From assembly GCA_945859605.1 (NCBI GenBank), contig OX243811.1, forward strand, positions 68,254,427-68,318,426: a stretch of DNA of 64,000 nucleotides. Reading direction: 5' to 3'. The notes under the pieces are model-generated. The model was not told the origin of the DNA. It ran no database searches and saw only the letters and a list, made by a program, of their open reading frames with translations. Of the stretch, positions 19,988 to 32,621 are shown piece after piece. The DNA comes from Lumbricus rubellus (taxonomy: Eukaryota > Annelida > Clitellata > Crassiclitellata > Lumbricidae). Within the stretch, counting starts at the first letter, position 1. The number at the start of each line of letters is the position of its first letter. Position numbers and translations under genes: made by a program.

Positions 19988-21736
19988 TTGATTGAACCGT
20001 CTGCAGACGCACTTTGTGACCATCAGATAAGAACAGTATAAGATTACTCGGTCACAAAATAATCTTGTTATGCAATTATAAAATTGCACACGTTCTCTGA
20101 GCTCTGAGAGTGTATGGATAGGGTAAGACGAAAGATCAGTAATAAAGTCATGTGAATGACATTCTACTGAGGAAAACCAGACGGTGTCTGTAGGCCTACA
20201 GCCCTGCGTCAAAATTCAGATAGCACTATGCCAATTATTCGATTAAAGAATGATAACTTAAAATTGTTAATTTAATGTGTCATCACTCATCAAGCATGAT
20301 CTCACAGCTATGTGATCAAGTCCGGAGTGTGCAGGTAACATTCTTTACAGTAAGGAAGTAAGCATGTACTTTATTGAACTACTTGCGAACTCATTGCAAG
20401 AACATCAAATGAAAAGAATTTAAGCATGTACATGTACCATCACAAAGTAGTCACAAGAGGTAATGAAATAGTCATTATATGCAATTAAATACTAGACATC
20501 TTCGGCGCTCAGGGACTTGAGCTGAAAAACAACCAACTTCAGACTTTAAGTCAATTTCTTGCATCATATTAATGATTACACATGTGCAGCTAAAAATATT
20601 GTCAAGCCAATTTTGCCTTGCAAGCATTGATTTCGTATAGGCCACTAGTGAGATGAATCTATAGGGTAATAATAATGCTAATAATAAAAAGTTAGAAAGT
20701 CTGCCTTATTAATGAAATTCTAGGAAATGAACTTGAACAGAAAAAGATTTTAAATGGCTCCTTTTACAGCGAACTTTCAGTGAATTGTTCACAACAACTA
20801 TCCAAAATATTTCCCTAAAGTATACACAAGAAGAGGCACATCAAGGCCAAGGAACATCAAAACATGTCAATCAATAATGACCAATGATTTGGCACAGTGA
20901 CACTAGTCAATAAACAGTATTACAATTCACTTTATGTCAATCTGCACCATAAACATCTCGATCTAAATTCTCTAACTGTAACCTGCATAATTACTGACAA
21001 TGGACAAGTTCTCTCTTCTTCTTTAGGTTCTCTGACAAACGGCAGGTCCAAACGTCCAATGTCTCCACCTTTCACGCCATTGTGCTATGTCCTTTAATTC
21101 CATTGATACGTTTTTTGGGGAACTGTAGAGAGGTGGTTTCCCGTTGCCTTCCTCTCAGTGTTTTTTTCTGGATACACCATCTTCCAGTGTCGATATCTTC
21201 TATCGTCTGTCCTTCGGCTTCTTTGCCATCGCATATACCGGCGATTATTTGGTCGTCCACACTCTGCTTCAAAGAGGGGAACCACGTGTAGGTGGTGTGG
21301 TGGCAATTGGGTAGCAGACAATGGACAAATTACAAAGCGAATATTGTATTAATTCCATCGCATCATCAACTGCAGTTGTGGTAGAATACGAGCGAACCCA
21401 AATCATTACAAAACTGTTCAAACAGAAACACAAATAGCATAAAATAGGCCTAATGAACTTTGAAAAAAGTTGCTTCATCAGGTGCAAGTTTAAGTCTCAA
21501 TACTCACTCACCTTGTCACTTTGTGCCTTCAGTTACTTGAACTCTAGCGAGTGGGTAACAGGACAATTATCCCCCGACAATTACCCCCCTACCTCCAGAC
21601 AATGACCCCTATGCTGTTAGAATGACCAAGCAGCAACAACAATTACTAAGTGTTAGACATGAAACCCCTGTACGATATATTAATTACATATACATAATTA
21701 TAATAATAATGCATGATATTCATTCAGTCAATTATA
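19988..21736. other. intergenic DNA, no gene recognised
   Basis: AT-rich, with no protein-like frame that is also splice-flanked. 21100-21320 has moderately protein-like frames on both strands and may be an old repeat. TACCCCCCTACCTCCAGAC near 21580 partly recurs at 30565. Confidence 0.3.
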
Positions 21737-22953
21737 CACAGTAGTTAAAAAAAACTCAGCCAAATTGTTTTTCATATATCTCTAATGCCTGATAACATAT
21801 CACGCTAAAATTTTCCAAATATTTAGAGAAGTGGACCAAGAATATGATTCCAAAATTTCAAGAGATAAAATTGAACGGATAAAAAGATATGAATCTTTCA
21901 ACTTCATACGCCGAAATTTCAGTTTACAAGCAATTTTCTGCCAGATTCAGTAAAAAGTACTCTAAACTGTTTTTCTTATATCTCCAATGCCTGATTCTTA
22001 ATCATACCAAAATTTTCCAGATATTTAGAGAATTGAACCAAGAATAGGATTCCAAAATATCATGTCATAAATTTGAACGGATAGAAAGATATGAATATTT
22101 AAACTTCATCTCCAGAAATTTCTCTTTTCAGCATGTCTGTTATGGTGTTCGTTGCGGTTTCGATGCTTGATAGTTCCCAATTTTGGTTTTCAGGGATCCT
22201 GGAGTAAAATTAACGGAGTATATTATCGCGATATTCTACTGTCACAACATCTTCCACCTGTTATCAGAAATCTATAGCCCTAGAAGGCTGTTTTCTTTTT
22301 CAACAGAACAGCGCCAGCCCACAGAGCCAAGGAAACCATCGAAAAGCTGACAAGAGAGGCGCCAGACTTCATTTCTCCCACATTATGGCCTCCGAACAGC
22401 CCAGATTTGAATCCTGTCGACTCTAAAGTGTGGAGCGTGGTGCAAGACCGAGTCTACTAGACAACAATTCATGATATAAACGATGTGAGGCAACCAACGC
22501 TTGTTGGAAGTGTGGGAAGGCCTGGACCAGAGGATAATTGACGATGCTGTTGCGTAATGCATGGCACCAGCGCTTCCAGGCTTGCGTGCAAGCAGGAGGA
22601 GGACATTTTGAGCATGTTATTTAATTAAATAATAAAACTATACTGTTGGAATCATAATGTTAGTTCAATTCTCTACATATCTGGAAAATTTTACAATGAT
22701 TAATCATCAGGCATTAGAGATATAAGAAAACATGTTATTGAATCTGACAGAAAATTGCTTGTAAACTGAAATTTCGGCATATGAAGTTCCAATTTTCATA
22801 TCTTTTTATCCGTTCAACTTTGTCTTATGAAATTTTGGAATCCTATTCTTGGTCCACTTCTCTAAATATTTGAAAAAGTTTTGCTTGATATGTCATCAGG
22901 TATTACAGATATATATGGAAAACAATTTGGCTTAGTTTTTTTAAACCACGGTG
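21737..22953 (+). mobile_element. mariner-like (DD37D) transposon relic
   Basis: 1217 bp between TA dinucleotides. Inverted termini CACAGTAGTTTAAAA / CACCGTGGTTTAAAA, extended to about 240 bp; the left arm holds two diverged copies of a 190-bp block (21760-21950, 21970-22140). The interior keeps plus-strand transposase relics: FFQQNSA, then, in other frames, WPPNSPDLNPVDSKVW and RVY-stop. The QQD aspartate is now QQN, so it is inactive. Confidence 0.85.
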
Positions 22954-23763
22954 TATAATAATTTTTTTACATGCGATATTATTAGAGAACCTTTCAACAT
23001 CACAATGTGGAATGAAATGCATTAAAGAAAATGCTATTAGTGTTAATGAGCTTATTTCAACCTGATAAATATGTATACCCTGCATGTGACGTTTTAACAT
23101 ACTATTACAGATTATGTAAATTAGATGGCAGACAGCGATAAAAATTAAGTCACTGTTTGTTTACCTCAGCCAGTGTTGAAAAAACAAAATAATATTGCAG
23201 TTCAAGTATGTGATAGACTGTAGAAATTAGAACTAGTAGGCATAAATTATGCCTCATTCATTTCAGCAAAAATAACGGCTTAAATGCTGCCCTGGCCTCA
23301 AGATCATTAGTGTGACCTGATAAATATAGATTTATTTCCATCTCAAGTCAGTTTAAATCCACTTGTGGAAAAACAACTTTAAGTCACTTTTCTGATTAAG
23401 ATTCGTTATGGGGTCAGTTACAATAAATAGAGCTGACTCAACTTGACTTGGGATGATCAAGTTAACCTCAGTCAACTCACCAGGGTCGATGTCCAGGTCT
23501 AATGATTAAAAAAAATTATTATTGTTTTTACCTAGTGTGCAGTCTGTTCTGTGACAGTCAAATACCGTCATTTGCAATGGAAACTAAATATTATGGAAAT
23601 TGTTGCTATGTTTGCACATGCGAGGGATGAAAAATTTGGTCTAGCAGACTATGGTGAACTGAGATGTTAGAGATTCAAATCTCTGGTAAGGCAAACATTT
23701 CTTTCAAGTTTTACTAACTGCACTTTTGCTAACTGAAATGTGTTTTCTGATGTACATATGTAG
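22954..23763. other. intergenic DNA before the RING exon
   Basis: The missing first exon of the E3-like gene might lie here or further left. A donor-like CTCTG|GTAAGG at 23685 was considered, but the matching frame carries a stop. Confidence 0.3.
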
Positions 23764-23962
23764 CTATCAACTGTGAAGGAGCATTTCATGTGTCCAATCT
23801 GCATGGGTCATCTGAAGGACACTCGCATGACCTACTGTGGCCACAGATTCTGTAGACAGTGCATTTTGGAATGCATTAACCGCAGACCGATCTGTCCATG
23901 TTGCAATTCCCAACTGACGCCCGAAATGGTCGTCAAAGATCCTCTCTTCGACAACCTTATCG
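23764..23962 (+). CDS. RING exon of the plus-strand E3-like gene
   Basis: 199 nt between ATGTAG and CG|GTGAGT, phase 0 in, phase 1 out. It encodes CPIC, then CGHRFC, CI and ICPCC, a complete C3HC4 RING. The codon before the exon is TAG in frame, which fits an acceptor rather than a start. It could be mistaken for a single-exon TRIM-like fragment, but no B-box follows. Confidence 0.92.
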
Positions 23963-26900
23963 GTGAGTTCTCCTTCTGAGTCTCACCCAATCTCTAAGAA
24001 TGTAAAATGTAATGTAAATCTTCGAGAATTTCTCAGCGCCCACAAAAGCCACGTCAGGGAGACCAGCTTATTCACCGGCGAATCAGTTCCTAATCTAATC
24101 GCTGAAGTTAGTTGGTGTCTACATCAGTCTGAGTCTTAATTAGGCTTTGACGTTTTAACAAAGTAATGCAGGGACGACTGGAGGCTGTCCATAGGGGAGT
24201 GGCTGATGCGGGCGGAAGCTTCGCCAGGGCCATAAGTCAAGTAAGTCAAGTGAGTCAATGTTATTGAAACTTTTGGAGTATCGGGTTGCGGCGTGACACC
24301 CCTCTATTCTTATTAAATGAAGATATACATAGAGTCTTTGGAATAGTGAAGTAGTAAAGGTTGAGGAACAGCTCTAGGTCTTTAGTTGAGTTGTTTGAGA
24401 TATACATCATCTTTGTAATTGTAATTGTAATTGAACATTTATATAGCGCCGCTCACGGATTCAGTAGCGCTCCCGACCCTAGTTAGCACTTCCCCTAACA
24501 AATAGTATAGTCTTCAGGCGTTTCCTAAACAGAGGGAGAGAGAGACTGAGAAGCTCAAGACGCAGCTTATGCAGAAGACGGTTCCAGCAAGATGGGCTAA
24601 CATAGCCAAAGCTTCTGGATTGGGCAGTAGCACCACGCATGCGAGGAACCACAAGGAGGCCACAGAGCAGAGCGACCAGGGAGAGAGGATACCAGGTTAC
24701 AGAAAGCACAGAGGTAGGAGGGAGCTACCCCAAGAAGAGAATTGCGCATATAAGTGTCAAAATCTTAAACTCTATGCGTTGCGATACAGGAAGCCAATGA
24801 AGAGTGTCCCGAATAAAGACAGAAATGTGAGAGAACTTGGAAAGACCAGCACCTTATCTACTCTAAGAACTTTTAAGTGCTAAATATTGTCTCAGCTCAA
24901 GACATCAATCTCAGTGAGTTTTTCCACAGTTCAACAAACCTTGCCATATAAAATAACTTGAAGAATAAAATAGAGCAAGAAGGAGAAGAAGAATGGCAGA
25001 GTTTCTTAACATATTCCACTTAAAATCAGACACTGCCGATCATCTGTCAGCATTCGTTCATGTCATTTATATAGCGCCTCTGAAAGATACCTATTCTGAT
25101 CTGCTCCTGTCCCAGCCCTGGTGGATGATAGTAGTTGTCAAGTGTTTGTAGAAGGTGTAAATGACGTGATCCGTTGTTTAAAGAAGGCATAGGTTCACAG
25201 GTAGATTAATATTTCATCAGGTGGATGTTGGGCTGGCAAGAGAAATTCGAGGCCCTAGGCAGCTCTAGAGTTCATGGGCCCTAAACTATCTTAGGGATTT
25301 TGTATTATAGCTTTTTACGGACAGATTGGAATAATAAAGTGGCAGGTACAGCCTACGATATTATATTCATGTACACAACATGATTTTATTCAGTCGTTAA
25401 TTTGGATTTTAACTGATTGCTGTTAATTCTCTGTAATATTATATTTAAAGAGGCATGAATCATTAACTTTGTATATATACAACTACCTAGCCTGGGCCTT
25501 TAAAAGTTGCTGACCCCCCTTAGCATTAAATGTGCTTCCTGTCGCTCTTGATGGCCCTGGTTGTAGGGTGTCCTCTTTGGGCTATACATGTATCTGGCAA
25601 CCCTAGGTGGACAGTCCAACCACTGAATGGTATTACACTGCATGGTTGAAGTGTGTGCAGAAGAAGCGACTAGTTCACAGTGAGATAAATGTATGTGCTT
25701 GCAATGTTCTTTGCCTTGAAATGTTCAAACGGTTCTATATAAATAGCCAAATGCCTGCATACATTCATAGATGCCCTGTGTGTTTTAAACTATTCGTTTT
25801 AGAGGCTGTAAGAGCTGAAGAGTCGGAAGCTGAAAAGATGTATTTTGATGAGATGATTAATTCAGGTATGAATTGAAAACCATTACTTGTTTCTCATTTC
25901 CTTTTGTATTACATACACTTTTTGATGCAAAACACATTAGCAGATTTATCACTTCTTATTCTGATTCAATATGAAGTTATTCACAAAATGCTCATAGCAT
26001 GCCAATGCGCACAGACATTTCTAAGCGAATTTTCATATTTTTCAGCTACAGAAAAGGCAACAAGTTCTTGTGGTGGTGACTATCAGGAACTGAGGAAACT
26101 GTTTTCACCTGTTGAGGAAGTTCTTAAAGGTATGAGCTTTACATGCATGCCATAGGTTGAAAGTCTGAGGGAAAAGAGACAGAGAAGTTTGAGACAGACA
26201 GACGGACAGAAAGTGAAATAGACTGACAGAGACAGAGAGAAAACGGCCTGAATTTCAAGTGATGCCAACTATTGCCTGCTTCAACCTAATTTGCGGCACT
26301 ATCTTAAGGTTATTTGTTTTCATCCGTGTTTCAATTTCTCGCCAATGACGTAGGCTTATTAAGAAAGGAGAAATACATGATATAATTTACAACGTTTGGC
26401 TGTTTTTTAGTCATTTTAACTTTCATCAACGGATGGTGTTAAGAGGCTCACCAGTTCCGCTGGAGATTATTTTTAGTGTAGAAAATAAGAACTTGTGATA
26501 GCAATTATTTCTTCCATTAAAGAAATCAAAGACAGACGATCATGACAGAGGCTGTTGTCGATTCCAGAGCTGTCTGTTTTATTTCTTTTTCATTTGTAGA
26601 GCATCTGAAAAGGAGTTTGTCTTTACATGAGAAGTTTTACCAGGTATGAAACTATTTTGCAGTGCTTTTCAAATGGTTTCACAACTTTTATTCCTATCTT
26701 GTTTTTTTTGTGTATTTCAGGTTTTATTTAGAAATTTATTATGAATTGATTGATGGCTGTCTTTCTCGAGAACTTGTAATAATAATAATAGTATCACTTA
26801 ATTAGTGGTGGTGGTCGTGGTGGTAGGAGTAGCAGCAGCAGAAGTAGTAACTAGTATTAGTGGTTGTAGTAATAATTGACATGGATGAAGTTTAGCTGTT

Positions 26901-29900
26901 CCAGACGAGCCATAATTATTATAATTTCTAAGACACTCGGGAATGAAGTACCTCAGGACAAAAAGTAATAATTGTAAGATGACTTGTTTAGGACTGCAGC
27001 ACAGCCAAGGCCAAAGATAAGGGTGGTGTACTTGAGTTCAAAAAGGCAATGGCATTCATATGAATGCTTAAAAGGATGGGTCTGGCGCTGTGATTTAAAT
27101 GTCTGAATAGATGGCATATTCTTCACATGGTCGGAAACACTTTTCTGTGCAGTGGGTTCTGCAAGAGAAAAGGAACAGCCGTCAAACCCCATAGAAGTCC
27201 TCGGTATGTATGTCTGTCAGATTAAAATTCTTTGAGTATCGTAACTGGCACAGATAGTATTATGCTGTGTTTCGTTTTAGGATCTGCAGCGAGATCTTCG
27301 GACGAGGCATTCAGATATCGACCTGGAATTGAAGAGATCAGTTGAAAATTTAAGGCAGACGAAATCCAATTCAATTACAGGTACCTGTTATCTCTGAAGA
27401 GCTCAAGGAAGACCTAAAACGATGCTAACTGATGATATACAGACATTGAAGTTTTACCATTTGATTGGTTATCGAGAATACATGGTGCAGAAGCAGATAG
27501 AATAAGCAAATTGTCCATTGTGTGGCCATTTCTCGAATCGAAGGTGGTTCGAGACAAGACAAACTTTCTATAAGTCATAGACAAATTATTATTGTGTAAC
27601 ACTGTAATAACCAGAGTGTACTAAAAGCGATAACGCCAGAAATGAACCTATCGTCAAAACAAAAAAATTCAGAATGAGTAAATGTAGAGTTGGATTGTAA
27701 TTGACGTTCTGTTGCTTCAGAAGCTGAAATTGAGAAATTGACAAAAGACGCGGAGAAACAGAAGAACGACTTCACAGCTGAGATCCACCAGTGTTCTGCT
27801 CTTGTCGCTGAGGCTTACGACAAGTAATGAAAAACTGAAAAATATCTAGTGCTCAATCTTCTGTGGATCAGGCCCGCCGAGAGGGGGGTCGGGGGTGTAA
27901 CTACCCAGGGGCCCGGGCTATACAGGTTATAGTATTTTTCATATGTTGATTACGGGTGCCGGGCCCAGCCTATGATCACTTATGTGACTTAGTCTACAGA
28001 AAGCTTAGGTCTTAGGAGTTGTGTTTAAGCTTCAACTTTCAAGCAAAGGTTGTTCCAAAGGGACACTCTCACTTCCGTCTCAGAACAGCGCTCTTCTGCT
28101 AATTATTATGCATTGTCTGATTTCAAAAGAAGACAACTCAAAGTCCGTAAATCACTCTTGCACCGGTTGATTCGAGCGAATTAACAGTTCATGATGATCA
28201 TATAGCTGAATGGATGAAAATGAAATTTGTGTTGTGGCATCATAATTCCAAAAGATTATTAGACTTACGAAAATATTGAAATTATAGAAACTGTAAAAGA
28301 CTTGGTTTTTATGTTGGCACTCTGCCTCCAGGGCCATTGTCTACACAAACGATTGAGACCGTATAGAATTAGGCTACAATATACGAAACGGTCCTCCAAG
28401 AAATCCGGACAATTTACCAGGCGATAAAAAAGAGCATTTCCGAAGTGCATTTTAAAGGTTCCCAGACAAAAATCACAAAATGGATACCAGGATATCATAA
28501 ACGCTTTTGCTGAAGTTAAATCTGGAAAGGGTTGCTTTTTGATTAGACCACGATATCGTAATTTTTTATTTATTTGAAAATTAAATTCTTAACATTTTAA
28601 GAAATGATTGGATTCGTAAATGTAGGCCTATGCATTATCACACATCCGCACCGGCACTTTTGCTATTTCTATTTGTTTTTTATATTCAAATTTTCTATAA
28701 AAAGTCTAAAGACAGGTTAGGGCCCGTGACTTCCCTGCCCAGGGGCCCGGAATTTCTGTCGGCGGGCCTCCTGTGGATTATACATTTATTTATTGACCAA
28801 TTGCGCAACAACATTGGTTTATTCCAGAAATTTAACGACATCAGATAGTTGCTATGGCCATTGACATCGTTAAAAAATGTAATTATATCTATATCTATAA
28901 GAAAGGATGTCGGTATGTGACTTTGTCCAGAATGCATGCTCACAATTTTTAAGCTACTGACCTGAAACTTTGCATAAACATAGATGTTCACCCGAGATTA
29001 ACCAGCAGTGCTGTTTTCAGCTCTTTATTCACTTTAAATCCTGAGATATAGACATTTTAAAATTTCGCTGTGTTGTTTACGCTATTGATGAAGTACCGTA
29101 TACGACGCCATATTGTAATCGTTTTGAAATAATTGCTCTTGACATCACTTTGACGTCATTTTCACCAAAGCTTAGCCTGAAACTCGAGCTCTCTCAACGC
29201 AACAACCCTGGGAAAAGATAAATACCTTCATCCAGGAGGATGCCCCATGCAGACATGGGGAAGACCTTCCAAGCATAGGGGCATAAATTACCATTTATAA
29301 ACTCCAAACGGGCGGCGAAGCCGCCCCACAGGGGCGGGCGGAGCTCGGTTTTGGGACTAAAAGTCTAAATTTCCTTTGCAACGCCGGGTACCCCAGCTAG
29401 TAACATTATATAACAGCTCATCAGTTCATTTACTTTACAGCTGCATTTTCCTATTTTACTGTAACAGATTATATAGAAGCAAGGTACCTATACAAACAAA
29501 AAGTATCCACGATCTCACCATTTACAAATCTTCATGTGGCTTTAAAGCTCTTTTCAGTGGCCATTAGGGCTCTTCTCTGAACTAGAATATTTACAGAAAT
29601 GTTTGCCACAGACATATACAACAACATCAAATTTATTATGTAAAACAATCAGTTGTTAATTAACTAGCACCTTAAGAATTGTAAGTCGCTTAAAGATCAA
29701 TGACCCGGTACAAGTTATTTCAGATTATTTTTCTTACACATTGCCATTTCCAGAAAGTCATATACAATATTTTAGCATATTAAGTGTTATCTCCGCCTCA
29801 GGTTCCTCAAGAGAAGCCTGTGCCGGTCCCAAGCCCGGAAAAAGGAGGAGGGTACCGCGGAGGGTTTGCAGCCCTCCCGGGTAAAAAATATTGTTGCAAC

Positions 29901-32040
29901 AGAAAGGAAGTGTTATCAGGATATAAAGTGGGTGGGAATAGCGTTCCCACTGTTCTTGAATTTCTTGGCTTGCATTCCCACTGCTCACCATGCATGGAAC
30001 CCTGGAAACATGGGCGTTCCCAATAAAACTTCATCAGCGTTCCGACTACCGTACTCAAAGTTGGCGTTCCCACTGCTCACCCAAACCACTTCAACAACCG
30101 AGTGTTATTCAATCCAGGTTAAGGTCTACATAGGTTTACACTTTGACATGTTGCAAGAGTCGTTAAATTGAACACAAGTTAGCATTTAAATGTTAAAATC
30201 AAATATAATGATGCGGAAACATAGCTGTATCACATACCTGTACAGAACTATATATACCCTGGCAAAGTCCATCAATATGTAAACTACTATTAAGATATTC
30301 CTACATGTATACAGTGTCAATTAAGGGTAATATAGCAAAAATACACAAACTGCCGATATTCTAATTTTTTATATGTTGTGGCTAACTTACCATGTTTCTG
30401 GACAGTGGGCATGGTTTCACTGGACTTATGTTAAACCATTCTCTTTTCAGTCTTTTGCCAAAACTGTGATGGCATGCTTCTGAGTAAATGCCTTCACAAG
30501 TTGCTATTTAAGTTCAGTTAATGTATTATTGAACCAAAAGATAAGTTCTCATTTTGTAGAGATACACCCCTACCTCCAGACTCAGTTGCTTCTTGGTTGA
30601 CCTCAAAGGTTACAATTTGCAATACTAGAAACTGCTAAAAATTTAAATTACTTAAAACTGCTAAAAGCTTTTATCTGCTAAGGTTCGCCTAAATTCACCA
30701 AAATTGTATATAAAGATCTCTTATCTTTGTGCATCCTACATATAATTATATCCTTCAGGCTTGAGTTAAACCATCTGAGAGCAGTAGTCCTCCTTCACTT
30801 GTTTCTGTCACCATTATCTTCTTCAATCTGAGAGACTTCAGGTCTTGTATTATTTCTCCCCAACTTTTCTTCTGTCATCCTCGAGTGCAGCGTTCGGTGA
30901 CCTCTGCTGTCGTAATTCTCTTCTTGCAGTTTTCAAACTTTTCATCCTCCTTTCTCATCACTTGACGGTACCATCTCAACCTACATGCATCTCTTTTTTT
31001 GTCGGTACATCTTGTTCTTTGTATAATAATGCCTCTTGTAAATACCACTCCAATTCTTGATGCAGTCCACTATAGCCATATGAATTTGGATTGTGACCTA
31101 CAACTGAACCTGACCTTAGCTTCATCTTAGATTTTAATTTTATAGTAAACAAACTTATTTTCACAATTTGTGTTTGTGTGTAATGTTGTTGCAGATATTT
31201 GAATGAGCACATTCCCCCTCTGTCCGTTTTGCCAGTCACAGTCAGCATCAGCCTTCTCAACAAGAGCTTGCAGTTCAGCGGCATTCAACTTAAACCACAA
31301 GACAGGTGGATTCTGCGGATATCATTTTACCTGATTTCTCTTCTCTTTCACTTCGTCTCTTTCATCTCTAGTTATCATAAAAATCGATTACTGCCATTAT
31401 CGTTTGAGTTAATACACAAGGCATCGACCAGAACCCGATGTTCGTAATCAGGTTAATATGCAGATGTATGACAGGGCTGCAGCCTATGAGAGACTTGAGT
31501 TTTAAGTTTCCTAGATGTGAACTGAAACAGATTAACTTTCAATTTGCCTCAAGACTTTTCATTTGCATATTTGTTTCCAAGTCTCTTTCTTATCATACTC
31601 TATCTTCTTCAATACTTAGCCTAAGTTGTCGTCAAATGAGAATTCTTTGTTCGTCGAATGTAATTGTATGATCTCGATTGAAATGCCTTTTCTGAACACC
31701 CTGGTAAAGCTAGTCATTATCGATACTGGCTATTATCACCACGTTTTTCTTTTGTGTCTTGATATTACATCCAATACAGGTTTTGCCTAACATGTTTGAG
31801 ACCGTCACAGTGCCATGAATCCACTTAGGAACTAGTCTATCATCCGGACACTATGTCATGTTACTTCTTCAGGTAGCCTATTGCTCCCTACATTTCACAG
31901 TAATGATTGTACAGTGTACACCAAGCTTTACTATCGCAATTGTTAACTGTAATTAATCACTTTGTGTACTATTATGAATGCGTAATTGTCTGTTTGATAT
32001 TCTTGGGATCAATATACAAGTTCTTGGTTCTTGTACACAG

Positions 32041-32076
<36 letters not shown>

Positions 32077-32577
32077 TTCTGGTTCTCTGCCCCTAGGCAA
32101 GTTCGGCTGTCCAGTGTAGCCACTCTCCCCGCCGCTGGGCCCCGCAGACGCAGTGGTGGGTGGGAGCAAGGTTCTAGGCAAAAAACGAAATTTCACGGGA
32201 AACGCCGGGCACCCCAGGGTGGGACGGATTGGGACCGGGGAAGGCGTGGCTGGGGACAAGAAACCGAAATTTCCCAGACAACACCGGGCATTTGAGCTAT
32301 CATCATCATCAACATCATTGAGCTCAATGCCCGTAAGAGTCCGACGCCATTCTTTGTCTGAGTCTGTCTCGTGTCATGCTGCCCAGTCTCAACCGGTCCG
32401 GTCAACAGGTCTGCTCCATACCATAAACATCTTGGAGCACCTAGACCACCTTGCCTGATTGAAGAAAATATTGGGAGAGAGGCGTGAAGGACACTCTGGG
32501 TCAATGCCCGTATGTGTCCCACGCTCTCTCCTCCGACTCTCTCCACCGGTCTGTCCTGACCGACCTGTGCATTTGAG

Positions 32578-32621
<44 letters not shown>

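Noticed and set aside
23640..23690. First exon of the RING gene ending CTCTG|GTAAGG
   Set aside because: The frame that matches phase 0 of the RING exon contains TAG a few codons upstream and offers no start.
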